Positions 50,365 through 57,975 are shown, counted from the first letter of the stretch. The stretch: 64,000 nt of DNA from Streptomyces shenzhenensis (GCF_021462265.1 NZ_JAJONF010000001.1:62001-126000); one strand, 5' to 3'. Program-made: numbers and translations. The notes: generated by a model from the letters alone, not told the origin.

Positions 50365-51387
50365 TCAGCCTTCCTGAAGAGTGGTCAGTCCGTGGTCGAT
50401 GAAGACGGGGACGAGATCGCCGATGCGGTCGAAGCCCTCCCCGAGTGTCTGGCCCAGCGTGTACCGGTAGTGGATGCCCTCCAGGATCACGGCGAGCTTG
50501 AACCAGGCGAACGCCGTGTACCAGGAGATGTGCGAGACGTCGCGCCCGGAGCGGGCGGCGTACCGTTCGATCAGCTCCCGGGGTTCCGGGTGGCCCGGCG
50601 CCTCGGCGGTCGTGGACACCGGGGAGTCGGGCGCGCCCAGCGGCAGGCTGTACATCACCAGCAGACCCAGGTCGGTCAGCGGGTCGCCGAGCGTCGACAT
50701 CTCCCAGTCGAGAATCGCCTTGATCCGGTCGTCGTCGCCGATCAGGACGTTGTCGAGACGGTAGTCGCCGTGGATCACCGTGGGCATGGGTGACTCGGGC
50801 AGCCGGCGGCCCAGGGTCGCGTGCAGCTCGTCGATGCCGGCCAGCTCACGGTTGCGGGAGGCGTCCAGCTGCTTGCCCCAGCGGCGCAGCTGCCGGTCCA
50901 GGAAGCCCTCGGGGCGGCCGAAGTCGCCGAGGCCTACCTCCGCGGGGTCCACGGCGTGCAACTCGACGAGCGTGTCCACCAGGGAGAGCACGGCGTCACG
51001 GGTGCGCTCGGGGCCGAGCGGGACGAGCTGGTCGGAGGTGCGGTACGGGGTGCCCGCCACGAACTCCATGACGTAGAACGGCGCGCCGAGGACCTCCTCG
51101 TCCTCGCACAGCAGCACCGGCCGCGGCACCGGCACCTCGGTCGGGTACAGCGCGCTGATCACCCGGTGCTCGCGCTTCATGTCGTGCGCGGTGGCCAGGA
51201 CGTGACCCAGCGGCGGCCGTCGTACGACCCACTTCGAGGCGGAGTCGGAGAGCGCGTAGGTGAGGTTCGACCGGCCGCCCTCGATCAGCCTTGCGGTCAG
51301 CGGACCGGTCACCAGGCCGGGGCGCTCGCGGTCGAGCAGGCCGCGCAGCCGGTCGAGATCGAGTCCGGGCGGGTGGTCGGGGCTCAT
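50365..51387 (-). CDS. APH-family kinase, ACAD10/11 N-terminal type (putative 4-hydroxyacyl-CoA kinase)
   Basis: 340 residues. Aminoglycoside-phosphotransferase fold: GGRSNLTYAL as the nucleotide loop, catalytic HGDYRLDNVLI (Asp208), metal-binding ILDWEMSTLGDP (Asp227). PFYVMEFVAGTPYR is the hinge. Association with the acyl-CoA dehydrogenase and absence of any resistance context argue for a metabolic kinase like LvaA of levulinate/valerolactone degradation. First gene of the operon; a CATACCGAC palindrome lies 40 bases upstream of its start. Confidence 0.85.
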   Translation of the reverse strand: MSPDHPPGLDLDRLRGLLDRERPGLVTGPLTARLIEGGRSNLTYALSDSASKWVVRRPPLGHVLATAHDMKREHRVISALYPTEVPVPRPVLLCEDEEVLGAPFYVMEFVAGTPYRTSDQLVPLGPERTRDAVLSLVDTLVELHAVDPAEVGLGDFGRPEGFLDRQLRRWGKQLDASRNRELAGIDELHATLGRRLPESPMPTVIHGDYRLDNVLIGDDDRIKAILDWEMSTLGDPLTDLGLLVMYSLPLGAPDSPVSTTAEAPGHPEPRELIERYAARSGRDVSHISWYTAFAWFKLAVILEGIHYRYTLGQTLGEGFDRIGDLVPVFIDHGLTTLQEG

Positions 51388-51426
51388 GCATCGCTCCTAC
51401 GAATGAATGAACAGGACCCGACTCAT

Positions 51427-51446
51427 GATGCCGACCAGTCGGTATG
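51427..51446. promoter_or_regulatory. TetR operator, CATACCGAC type, copy 2
   Basis: GATGCCGACCAGTCGGTATG: arms match at seven of nine positions; read on the reverse strand the half-site is CATACCGAC, identical to that at 42913-42921. It is placed upstream of the kinase/ACAD operon. Confidence 0.7.
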
Positions 51447-51602
51447 TCGTCCAGCGCGTGCGCCAAACGTGACCGGGACCACCCTACGGCCCGAACAGCG
51501 CGCGGCGGCTCTCCCCGCGCGCGGAGCGGCGGAAGCCACCACGGGTGCGGGGTCGCCCCGGACGTCGGGAAGGACCGCTGCGCGGCTCAGGAGGGTGACC
51601 GG

Positions 51603-51692
51603 ATGCCGGCCCACGGACTGCCACGCGAACGGCGTACGTACCGGCATCCCGGTTGCGGGGCGCCCCGGTACCCCGGAGGGTCGTGTGCATGA
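51603..51692 (+). CDS. Candidate leader peptide, 29 residues
   Basis: ATG 51603 is preceded by AGGAGG (51589-51594) with eight bases spacing, one of the best ribosome binding sites in the window. The peptide MPAHGLPRERRTYRHPG continues with GCGAPRYPGGSCA; its stop TGA overlaps the ATG of the oxidoreductase (ATGA). It is basic, has two Cys near the end, and no membrane segment. The perfect start signal and the coupled stop suggest it is translated and regulates the downstream gene, as Cys-containing leader peptides do in other actinobacteria. Confidence 0.55.
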   Translation: MPAHGLPRERRTYRHPGCGAPRYPGGSCA

Positions 51693-52630
51693 AAGGGATC
51701 AGCTACAGCCGGTACGGCGGCCCCGAGGTGCTGGAGTACGGCGAGGTCAAGGACCCGAAGGTCGGCCCCGACTCGGTGCTGGTGAAGGTCCGCGCGGCGG
51801 CCGTCAACCCCGTCGACTGGAAGTGCCGCGAGGGCCATCTGCACAGCATCCTGGACGCCGTCTTCCCGGTGATCCCCGGCTGGGACGTCTCCGGGGTCGT
51901 CGTGCAGCCGGGCTCCGCCGTCACGGAGTTCGCGGTCGGCGACGAGGTGATCGGCTACGTCCGCGAGGACTTCCTCTCCCGGGGCACCTTCGCCGAGTAC
52001 GTCGCCGCCCCGGTGCGCACCCTGGCCCGCAAGCCGCGCAACCTCACCTTCGAACAGGCCGCCGGGCTGCCGCTGGCCGGCCTCACCGCCTACCAGGTGC
52101 TGGTGCACGCCCTGGAGGTCAAGCGGGGCGAGACGATCCTCGTGCACGCCGCCGCCGGCGGGGTCGGCTCCCTCGCCGTGCAGATCGCGGCCCATCTCGG
52201 TGCCCGGGTCATCGGCACGGCGAGCGAGCGCAACCATGACTTCGTCCGCGGCCTCGGCGGCGAGCCGGTCGGTTACGGCCCGGGCCTCGCCGAACGCGTG
52301 CGGGGACTGGCCCCGGAGGGCGTGGCCGCCGTCTTCGACACCGTGGGCGGGGAGGCCCTGATCGTCTCGGCGAACCTGCTCGCCCCCGAGGGCCGGATGG
52401 CCTCGATCGCCGACCCGGACGTCGTCGACTTCGGCGGCCGGTACTGCTTCGTACGGCCCGACGCCGAGGACCTGACCCGGCTCACCGCGCTCGCGGAACA
52501 GGGCGTGATCACCGTCCATGTCGCCGAGACGTTTCCGCTGAAGGCGGCGGCCGACGCGCAGCGCCGCAGCCAGGAGGGGCACACCCGGGGCAAGCTGGTG
52601 GTCACCGTGGACTGGCCGGAGGAGGGCTGA
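51689..52630 (+). CDS. NADP-dependent medium-chain oxidoreductase (quinone reductase-like)
   Basis: 313 residues, MDR superfamily without zinc. Family blocks: AAAVNPVDWKCREGH (46-60), VIPGWDVSGVV, the stretch AAGLPLAGLTAYQVLVHAL and cofactor loop AAAGGVGSLAVQIA. The position of the catalytic zinc Cys is empty and no structural zinc lobe is present. It would reduce quinones or enones. GGAGG lies ahead of the ATG, and a 29-codon leader frame ends on this ATG. Confidence 0.88.
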   Translation: MKGISYSRYGGPEVLEYGEVKDPKVGPDSVLVKVRAAAVNPVDWKCREGHLHSILDAVFPVIPGWDVSGVVVQPGSAVTEFAVGDEVIGYVREDFLSRGTFAEYVAAPVRTLARKPRNLTFEQAAGLPLAGLTAYQVLVHALEVKRGETILVHAAAGGVGSLAVQIAAHLGARVIGTASERNHDFVRGLGGEPVGYGPGLAERVRGLAPEGVAAVFDTVGGEALIVSANLLAPEGRMASIADPDVVDFGGRYCFVRPDAEDLTRLTALAEQGVITVHVAETFPLKAAADAQRRSQEGHTRGKLVVTVDWPEEG

Positions 52631-52643
52631 GCCGCGGCTGATC

Positions 52644-52958
52644 TCATACGACCAGCGCGGCGGCGCACAGGGCGATGGCGACCGTGCACAGCACCGCCCC
52701 GGTCGCCCACCGGGGGGCCAGTGCCGTGGGGCGGCCGGGGACCGCGAGGTCGCGGATACGGCGGTGGGCGACCAGGAGGAAGCCCAGCCACAGGACGCAG
52801 CAGGCGGCGCAGGCGACCAAGCCGGCGGCCGAGGCGCCGCCGTGCAGGGCGGTCTTCGCCGCGAGGATGGCGGCGACGGTCGCCGACAGCGTCGTACGGC
52901 GCCACGCCAGCCGGGTCCGCTCCGGCTGCAGCCCGGGGTCGCGGTCCGGCTGCGTCAT
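52644..52958 (-). CDS. DUF202 membrane protein (second of pair)
   Basis: 104 residues, three membrane spans after the short N-terminal motif LQPERTRLAWRRT, which is the DUF202 signature (E-R-T-x-L-x-W-x-R). Spans are about residues 22-42, 47-66 and 80-103. ATG 52958 overlaps the stop of the upstream DUF202 gene by four bases. Function unknown in the whole family; paired copies are common and suggest a hetero-oligomer. Confidence 0.85.
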   Translation of the reverse strand: MTQPDRDPGLQPERTRLAWRRTTLSATVAAILAAKTALHGGASAAGLVACAACCVLWLGFLLVAHRRIRDLAVPGRPTALAPRWATGAVLCTVAIALCAAALVV

Positions 52959-53347
52959 CCCTCCCACCCGGCGACCACGACGACGACCATCGCGACGGCG
53001 ACCACGGCGATGACCACGCTCAGCAGCGCCGGGAACCGGGAGACGGGCAGGTCCTCACCGCGCCGCATCGCCCGCTCGCAGCGCATCCAGTGGTTGACGG
53101 CACGCAGCGAGCAGAGCACGCCGGCGCCGAGGAGCGCGAGGGCGAGGCCGATGCGCCAGCTCCGGCCGAGGTGGGGCAGGAACTGGTCCACCGCGAATCC
53201 GCCGCCGATGAGGGCGAGGGCGGTGCGCAGCCAGGCCAGGAAGGTGCGCTCGTTGGCGAGGGAGAAACGGTAGTCGGGGGTCGTTCCTTCCTGGCGCACC
53301 TCTTCGGGGGCGAACCACAGGCGGACGTTCTGCACGAATCCGATCAC
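52955..53347 (-). CDS. DUF202 (YidH-like) membrane protein (first of pair)
   Basis: 130 residues. DUF202 signature SLANERTFLAWLRTALALIG (about 29-48) overlaps the first span; two more spans follow (about 66-84 and 105-126). The N-terminal FVQNVRLWFAPEEVRQEG is a soluble arm. It is co-translated with the second DUF202 gene through an ATGA overlap. Its upstream side carries the repeat copy e. Confidence 0.85.
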   Translation of the reverse strand: MIGFVQNVRLWFAPEEVRQEGTTPDYRFSLANERTFLAWLRTALALIGGGFAVDQFLPHLGRSWRIGLALALLGAGVLCSLRAVNHWMRCERAMRRGEDLPVSRFPALLSVVIAVVAVAMVVVVVAGWEG

Positions 53348-53379
53348 GTGCAGGGAGCCTACCGGGGGTGCCGTGGTCG

Positions 53380-53543
53380 TCCGGCCGCGGGTGCGTGGGG
53401 GCTGGTCGCGCAGTTCCCCGCGCCCCTGAAGGGGCGCGCTGCCCGGCCGTGTCTCACACAGCCGCGGGCAGTCGTGCCGCTGGGCGGCACGGGTGGGCGC
53501 GGCGGCACCCTGCCGGCGCCGGTAAGCGTCCGTCCCCCCCGCC
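53380..53543. repeat. Hairpin repeat family member (copy e), inverted match to 31.7 kb
   Basis: GCGCCCC-TGAA-GGGGCGC (53420-53437) is a perfect terminator-like stem. The stretch 53410-53530 is an inverted copy, about nine in ten bases alike by eye, of 31717-31832; shared pieces include GCGGGCAGTCGTGCCGC (reverse-complement) and GTGTCTCACA. It separates the NUDIX stop from the DUF202 promoter. Confidence 0.85.
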
Positions 53544-54053
53544 TCAGCCCCGATGGAGCCGCAGCTTCTCCCACGCCGCCACCCCGTCCGGCACCCACTC
53601 CCACTCCCCGAGCCGCGACACCACTTCCTCCTCGGTCAGGAAGTCGTGCCACGCCACCTCCTCCACCTGTGGCCGCACCGGCAGCTCGCAGCGCACCTCG
53701 TACACCGCCGACCACCAGCTCTGCCCGGCCCCGTCGTCGTACAGGAACTTGAAGAGGAACGTCGGGCGCGGCAGCCCGTGGACGCCGAGTTCCTCCTCGG
53801 CCTCCCGCAGCGCCGCGTCGTCGTAGGACTCGCCCGCCCCCACCACGCCCCCGACGAACATGTCGTACAGGGAGGGGAAGACCAGCTTGGTCGCGGTGCG
53901 GCGGTGCACGAAGACGCGGCCGGCGGCGTCGCGGGCCTGGATGAAGACGCAGCGGTGGCGCAGACCCCGGGCGTAGGCCTCGCCGCGCGGGGACCGCCCG
54001 ATGACCTGGTCGTGCTCGTCGACGATGTCGAGAATCTCGTCAGCAGCGCTCAT
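53544..54053 (-). CDS. NUDIX hydrolase
   Basis: 169 residues from ATG 54053 (an ATG at 54065 would add four). The Nudix box runs GGVVGAGESYDDAALREAEE, then ELGV (68-91), with all catalytic Glu in place. Opening EILDIVDEHDQVIGRSPR and RHRCVFIQ resemble the isopentenyl-diphosphate isomerase-like NUDIX branch (YfcD type), which act on phosphorylated small molecules; the real substrate is unknown. It lies 34 bases downstream of the EamA gene. Confidence 0.88.
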   Translation of the reverse strand: MSAADEILDIVDEHDQVIGRSPRGEAYARGLRHRCVFIQARDAAGRVFVHRRTATKLVFPSLYDMFVGGVVGAGESYDDAALREAEEELGVHGLPRPTFLFKFLYDDGAGQSWWSAVYEVRCELPVRPQVEEVAWHDFLTEEEVVSRLGEWEWVPDGVAAWEKLRLHRG

Positions 54054-54087
54054 GCCGCCATCCAAGCAGGCGGACGGCCCGCCGGGG

Positions 54088-54981
54088 TCAGCGCGGCTGA
54101 AGGTCGAGCGACGGCTCCCTCGGCGCCGTACCGCGCGGCATCGCGGGATGCAGCCCGAGCAGCACGATGCCCGCCACGATCGCCGCGAGTCCCGCCGCCT
54201 CCCAGGCCAGTGCCCCGGTGTCGGTGCGCAGCCGGTCCCCGAGGAATCCGACCCCGCACAGGATCCCGGCGAGCGGCTGGGCCGCGGTGAGCGCGGGCAG
54301 CGAGTTGCGCAGCTCCGCCGTCTCGAACGCGCTCTGGACGAGGATCAGCCCGGTGACCCCGAGGACCAGCACGCCGTACGGCTGCCAGCCGGTCAGCACC
54401 TCCATGATGCCGCCCTCGGAGAAGCGGGTGCCGGTGACCCGGGTCAGCGCGTCCTGGACGCCGTAGAGCAGGCCGGCGGCGAGGGCGAGCAGGGTGGGGC
54501 CGGCGCTGAGGCGGGACCGTTTGGCGTAGGTCGTGAGCAGCAGGGCGGTGCCGACCATCACGCCGATGATGAGCCAGTGGCGCGCCGGGTCGGTGACGGC
54601 GTCGCCGCCGCGTGGCTGGCCCGCCAGGATGAACGTGGTCACCCCGCCCGCGAGCAAGATGAGGCCGGCCCAGCCCTGATGGCTGAGTGGATGCTTGGTC
54701 TGGTGCCGGGAGAGCGCGAGGGCGAACAGGAGGTTCGTCGCGAGCAGTGGCTCGACGAGGGAGATCTCGCCCTTGCCGAGGGCGACCGCGCCGAGGATCA
54801 TGCCGGCCACCATCAGGCCGATGCCGCCGAGCCAGCGCGGCACCCGCATCAGGTCGAGCAGCAGCCGCGGCGACAGGAAGTCGCTGAGCGGTGCCTTCTG
54901 GGCGACGTTCTGCTGGAGCACGAACCCGAAGCCCAGGCAACAGGCCGCGCTCACGGCGAGAATCAGAACCAGAACGGACAC
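54088..54981 (-). CDS. DMT/EamA-like multi-span transporter
   Basis: 297 residues from GTG 54981 with GAGG upstream; the frame further up is spurious. Nine or ten hydrophobic segments: it opens LVLILAVSAACCLGFGFVLQ, includes VALGKGEISLVEPLLATNLL and ends GALAWEAAGLAAIVAGIVLL. The GEISLVEPLLATNL segment is typical of the magnesium-transporter NIPA/EamA branch annotated as DMT permeases in Streptomyces. Substrate unknown. Heads a short operon with the NUDIX gene and is divergent from the hypothetical at 55324. Confidence 0.8.
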   Translation of the reverse strand: MSVLVLILAVSAACCLGFGFVLQQNVAQKAPLSDFLSPRLLLDLMRVPRWLGGIGLMVAGMILGAVALGKGEISLVEPLLATNLLFALALSRHQTKHPLSHQGWAGLILLAGGVTTFILAGQPRGGDAVTDPARHWLIIGVMVGTALLLTTYAKRSRLSAGPTLLALAAGLLYGVQDALTRVTGTRFSEGGIMEVLTGWQPYGVLVLGVTGLILVQSAFETAELRNSLPALTAAQPLAGILCGVGFLGDRLRTDTGALAWEAAGLAAIVAGIVLLGLHPAMPRGTAPREPSLDLQPR

Positions 54982-55323
54982 GCTGCGTACCTCGATCTGC
55001 GGCCGGGCTACGGAGTGCGTAGTGGCCGACTGTAGCGCTCCCGGATGGGATTGTTCCGGGGGTACCCGGAACCGGGCGGTTGACTCGGTCACGCTGCCCA
55101 TGCCGACCACGATGGGCGGGTCGGGGCGATGCGGACCGTAGGGCCATGGTCCGACGCCCGGGCGGGCGGCGCCATGGCGTACGCCACAGCCGGCACCCGG
55201 TGCCCCACCGACACGGTACGCCCATCGGCTCCCGGCGCGCGTCAAGTTCTCCCAGGCGCAGGGTAGTTGAACGGAGTACCGGACCCGTTCAGCTTGACGC
55301 AAAGTCTTGGCTGGGGGTTTGCT
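54982..55323. other. Divergent intergenic region with a strong palindrome
   Basis: No gene is supported in these 342 bases. It holds the 20-base inverted repeat described separately, TTGACT at 55079 and TTGACG at 55294-55299 as -35 candidates, but no clean -10 partner. Confidence 0.5.
55053..55072. promoter_or_regulatory. Perfect 8-4-8 palindrome
   Basis: GTTCCGGGGGTACCCGGAAC lies 72 bases upstream of the EamA-like gene start, and 250 upstream of the forward gene. Being far from any gene end it is more likely an operator than a terminator. No regulator gene is adjacent. Confidence 0.5.
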
Positions 55324-56358
55324 GTGCGTGATTGGCCGATGGCAGCCCGACAATCAGGAAGTTCCGCGGTGCCCCCAACCCCGCCCCTCTTAGGCCCAGG
55401 CCCAGCCGTGTCAGGGCACCGCCCGGCCCTCGCCGAAGGCATCCGCGCGGCCACGCACCCCGAGTGCGAGTACTGTCCCGACGACGCCCTGGGCGACGAC
55501 GAACTCATCTCGTCCCGGGCCGCGTTGGCTCAGGGCCGCTGGCAGTCCGCCCGCTCCCTGTTGCTCCACACGGGTGACGACTGGGACCGCCGCGGCCACC
55601 GGGTCACCGTCCTCGCCCGCGAGCCCTACGCCATCGCCTGGACCCGCGAGTGGCTGCTCGCCGAGCCCGGCTCCGCCGGCGCCGCCACCCTGTACGCCCT
55701 GACCCTGGTCCGGCGCGCCCTGCGCGGCAAGGAGGATCCGGAGCGCGCCCGCGAGGCCTGCGCCGGTGCCGCCGCGCTCGCCCCCGCCGACCCCACCCCG
55801 TGGCTCGGCCTCCTCCTGGTGGCACGCCACCTGGGCACCGACGAGGAGACGCGGCGGGCCTTCACCGAGGTGCGCCGCCGCCATCCCGAGCACCACCACG
55901 CCCACCACCTGATGGCGGCCCGGATCGCGGAGACCGAGAGCCGGGGGACAGACGAACTGCGCGCCTTCGCCGAACGCGCGGCGGCCGAGGCCCCGGCCGA
56001 CTCCCCGCTCGCCGTCCTGCCGGTCGTCGCGTACACCGAACGCCACCGGGTGCTCGCCGCCACCGGCCAGGCCCCCGCCGACCCGGCCGCCGCCGGGCAC
56101 TGGACCGAGCCGTCCGCGCTGCGCGCCCTGGGCGCCGCCTTCGACTGGTGGCTGGAGTGGGGGACCGAGGAGCACCCGCGCCGCCACCTCGACGTCAACC
56201 ACCTCGCCCACGCCACCTTCGGCGCCGGCCGGTACGCCGAGGCCGCGGCCCTGTTCCAGCGCATCGGCCGCCACGCCACCGCGGCACCCTGGTCGTACCC
56301 GGACCGCGACCCGTGCGAGGCGTTCCGGGCGGCCCGGGAGCGGGTGCTGGGAGGCTGA
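55324..56358 (+). CDS. Hypothetical TPR-like protein
   Basis: 344 residues from GTG 55324, six bases after GGGGG; ATG 55339 is the alternative. The N-terminal 35 residues are disordered (Ser/Pro/Gly). From about 45 on the text is helical with TPR-like repeats: ALAQGRWQSARSLLLHTGDD, ARHLGTDEETRRAFTEVRRR, HLAHATFGAGRYAEAAALFQ. A Cys pair (HPECEYCPDD) near residue 47 and a His cluster (HPEHHHAHHL) near 195 might bind metal. No enzyme motif is seen and I do not recognise the family. It stands alone ahead of the molybdo-oxidoreductase operon. Confidence 0.7.
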   Translation: MRDWPMAARQSGSSAVPPTPPLLGPGPAVSGHRPALAEGIRAATHPECEYCPDDALGDDELISSRAALAQGRWQSARSLLLHTGDDWDRRGHRVTVLAREPYAIAWTREWLLAEPGSAGAATLYALTLVRRALRGKEDPERAREACAGAAALAPADPTPWLGLLLVARHLGTDEETRRAFTEVRRRHPEHHHAHHLMAARIAETESRGTDELRAFAERAAAEAPADSPLAVLPVVAYTERHRVLAATGQAPADPAAAGHWTEPSALRALGAAFDWWLEWGTEEHPRRHLDVNHLAHATFGAGRYAEAAALFQRIGRHATAAPWSYPDRDPCEAFRAARERVLGG

Positions 56359-56425
56359 GAGGAGCTTCATGGGATTCATGAGTTCATGAGCCTCATGAGA
56401 AGAGCTTCATGAGAAGAGATTGTGG
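56359..56425. repeat. Short ATGAG/AGAAGAG repeats
   Basis: TCATGA occurs four times within 45 bases, and TCATGAGAAGAG twice in a row with a 15-base period. This AT-richer, repetitive patch lies directly after the TPR-like gene stop and before the oxidoreductase. Confidence 0.6.
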
Positions 56426-56489
56426 ATTCCTTACGGCCGCCGGAATCCGTGGCCGGGCCCGCCCGGATGGTGTTCGAATGAGTGCGTGA
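56409..56489 (+). CDS. Candidate leader peptide, 26 residues
   Basis: ATG 56409 opens MRRDCGFLTAAGIRGRA, and the frame stops with TGA at 56487-56489, overlapping the GTG start of the oxidoreductase by four bases (GTGA). Upstream, 56359-56425 consists of repeated ATGAG and GAAGAGCTTCATGAGAAGAG-like units, giving several overlapping mini starts. The ribosome binding site (GAAGAG, four bases off) is weak. If translated, it would couple the oxidoreductase to leader translation; the single Cys at position 5 is noteworthy beside a sulfite-oxidase-like gene. Confidence 0.35.
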   Translation: MRRDCGFLTAAGIRGRARPDGVRMSA

Positions 56490-57226
56490 ACTCTGAACAG
56501 TCCGAGGAGCCGCGGCGCAGCGAGGAGGGCAGCCCGGTCGGGCGCCGGGTGTTCCTGGGCACCATCGGCCTCGGCGCGGTCGGCCTGGTCACCGCCCCGG
56601 TGCTGCAACGCGTCACCGAGTCGGTCCTCGGTGCCTTCTCCGGCAAGGACCCCACGGGCCTGACCGGGCTCCTCCCGAACGGCGGCGGCTTCCGCTACTA
56701 CTCGGTGACCGGGTCGGTGCCGGACAAGACCGCCGCCGACTACCAGCTGAAGATCGACGGGCTGGTCGACAAGCCGCGCACGTACACCCTGGCCGACCTG
56801 CGGGCCCTGCCGCAGACCAGGCTGGTCAGGGACGTCCAGTGCGTGACCGGCTGGCGGGTGCCGGACACGCCCTTCGAGGGTGTCCGGCTGTCCCGTCTCC
56901 TGGACCTGGCGGGCGTCCGGGACTCCGCGAAGGCGATCCGCTTCACCTGCTTCGACGGCGCGTACACCGAGAGCCTCACCCTCGACCAGGCACGCCGCCC
57001 CGATGTCGTGGTCGCGCTGCGCATGCAGAACAAGGTGATCACCCACGACCACGGCGGCCCGGTCCGCCTCTACGTCGCCCCCATGTACTTCTACAAGTCG
57101 GCCAAGTGGCTCTCCGGCATCACGGTCACCGACCAGGTCGAACCGGGTTACTGGGAGAGGCTCGGCTACGACGTCGACGCCTGGGTCGGCCGCTCGAACG
57201 GACGTGACGATGAGCCTACGAGCTGA
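56486..57226 (+). CDS. Molybdopterin-dependent oxidoreductase (sulfite oxidase/YedY-like), Tat-exported
   Basis: 246 residues from GTG 56486. A Tat signal with GRRVFLGTIGLG (Arg20-Arg21) is followed by the SUOX-type Mo domain (about 75-235). RDVQCVTGWRVPD holds the molybdenum ligand Cys119, and FEGVRLSRLL, NKVITHDHGGPVRLYV and KWLSGITVTD are family blocks. The following cytochrome b gene overlaps by 17 bases, so this is a YedYZ-like pair passing electrons from the quinone pool to an oxidised substrate outside, such as methionine sulfoxide, or the reverse. Confidence 0.88.
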   Translation: MNSEQSEEPRRSEEGSPVGRRVFLGTIGLGAVGLVTAPVLQRVTESVLGAFSGKDPTGLTGLLPNGGGFRYYSVTGSVPDKTAADYQLKIDGLVDKPRTYTLADLRALPQTRLVRDVQCVTGWRVPDTPFEGVRLSRLLDLAGVRDSAKAIRFTCFDGAYTESLTLDQARRPDVVVALRMQNKVITHDHGGPVRLYVAPMYFYKSAKWLSGITVTDQVEPGYWERLGYDVDAWVGRSNGRDDEPTS

Positions 57227-57833
57227 GGCCCCGGCCGCCACGGACCGGCTGCACCGCTTCACCGCCGCCGAACGCTGGGTGCACCGCGCCACGGCGCTGC
57301 TGATGGGCCTGTGCGTCGCGACGGCCGCCTGCCTCTACATCCCGCAGCTGGCGGTCCTCGTCGGCCGCCGCGAACTGGTCGTCCGCATCCACGAGTGCGC
57401 GGGCCTCGCGCTCCCCGTACCCGTCCTGCTGGGCCTCGCCTCCCGTGCCTTCCGCAGGGACCTCGGCTTCCTGAACCGCTTCGGCCCCCATGACCGGCTC
57501 TGGCTGCACGCCGCCCTGAGCCGCGACAAGCGCCGCTCCTCCCGCCCGGCGGGCAAGTTCAACGCCGGCCAGAAGATCTACGCGAACTGGATCGCCGGCG
57601 CCACCCTCGTCATGCTCGGCACGGGCCTGCTCATGTGGTTCACCCACCTCACCCCGCTGATGTGGCGGACCTCGGCGACCTTCGTGCACGACTGGCTGGC
57701 CCTGACGATCGGCATCGTCCTGGCCGGTCACGTCGGCATGGCCCTGGGCGACCCGGAGGCCCGACGGGGCCTGCGCACGGGCACGGTGAGCCGGGAGTGG
57801 GCCAGACGCGAACACCCGCTGTGGCGACCGTAG
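57210..57833 (+). CDS. Cytochrome b561/FDH-gamma-like membrane subunit
   Basis: 207 residues from ATG 57210 (GTG 57204 is possible). Four membrane spans (about 27-48, 60-80, 127-147, 160-180). Candidate haem ligands are His25 (ERWVHRAT), His61 (RIHECAG), His160 (FVHDWLA) and His174 (AGHVGMA), the four-histidine pattern of this family. The loop 81-125 is basic. It overlaps the molybdopterin oxidoreductase gene and is its probable electron partner in the membrane. A strong bidirectional hairpin follows. Confidence 0.87.
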   Translation: MSLRAEAPAATDRLHRFTAAERWVHRATALLMGLCVATAACLYIPQLAVLVGRRELVVRIHECAGLALPVPVLLGLASRAFRRDLGFLNRFGPHDRLWLHAALSRDKRRSSRPAGKFNAGQKIYANWIAGATLVMLGTGLLMWFTHLTPLMWRTSATFVHDWLALTIGIVLAGHVGMALGDPEARRGLRTGTVSREWARREHPLWRP

Positions 57834-57975
57834 CCCTGCGGGGCCCGCGCGAGGCACTCCGGCGGCACATCGGAAACCGCCGAGCACGAGCACTGCGGCC
57901 GATCGCCGTCGCCGCGGAGCGAACCGCGGAAGCGGCCGCTCCGTGACTCCCGCCGCGACGGTGACCAGCCGGGAA

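Noticed and set aside
50365..51387. Aminoglycoside resistance phosphotransferase
   Set aside because: The fold matches, but coupling to an acyl-CoA dehydrogenase and the ACAD10/11-like sequence point to a metabolic kinase.
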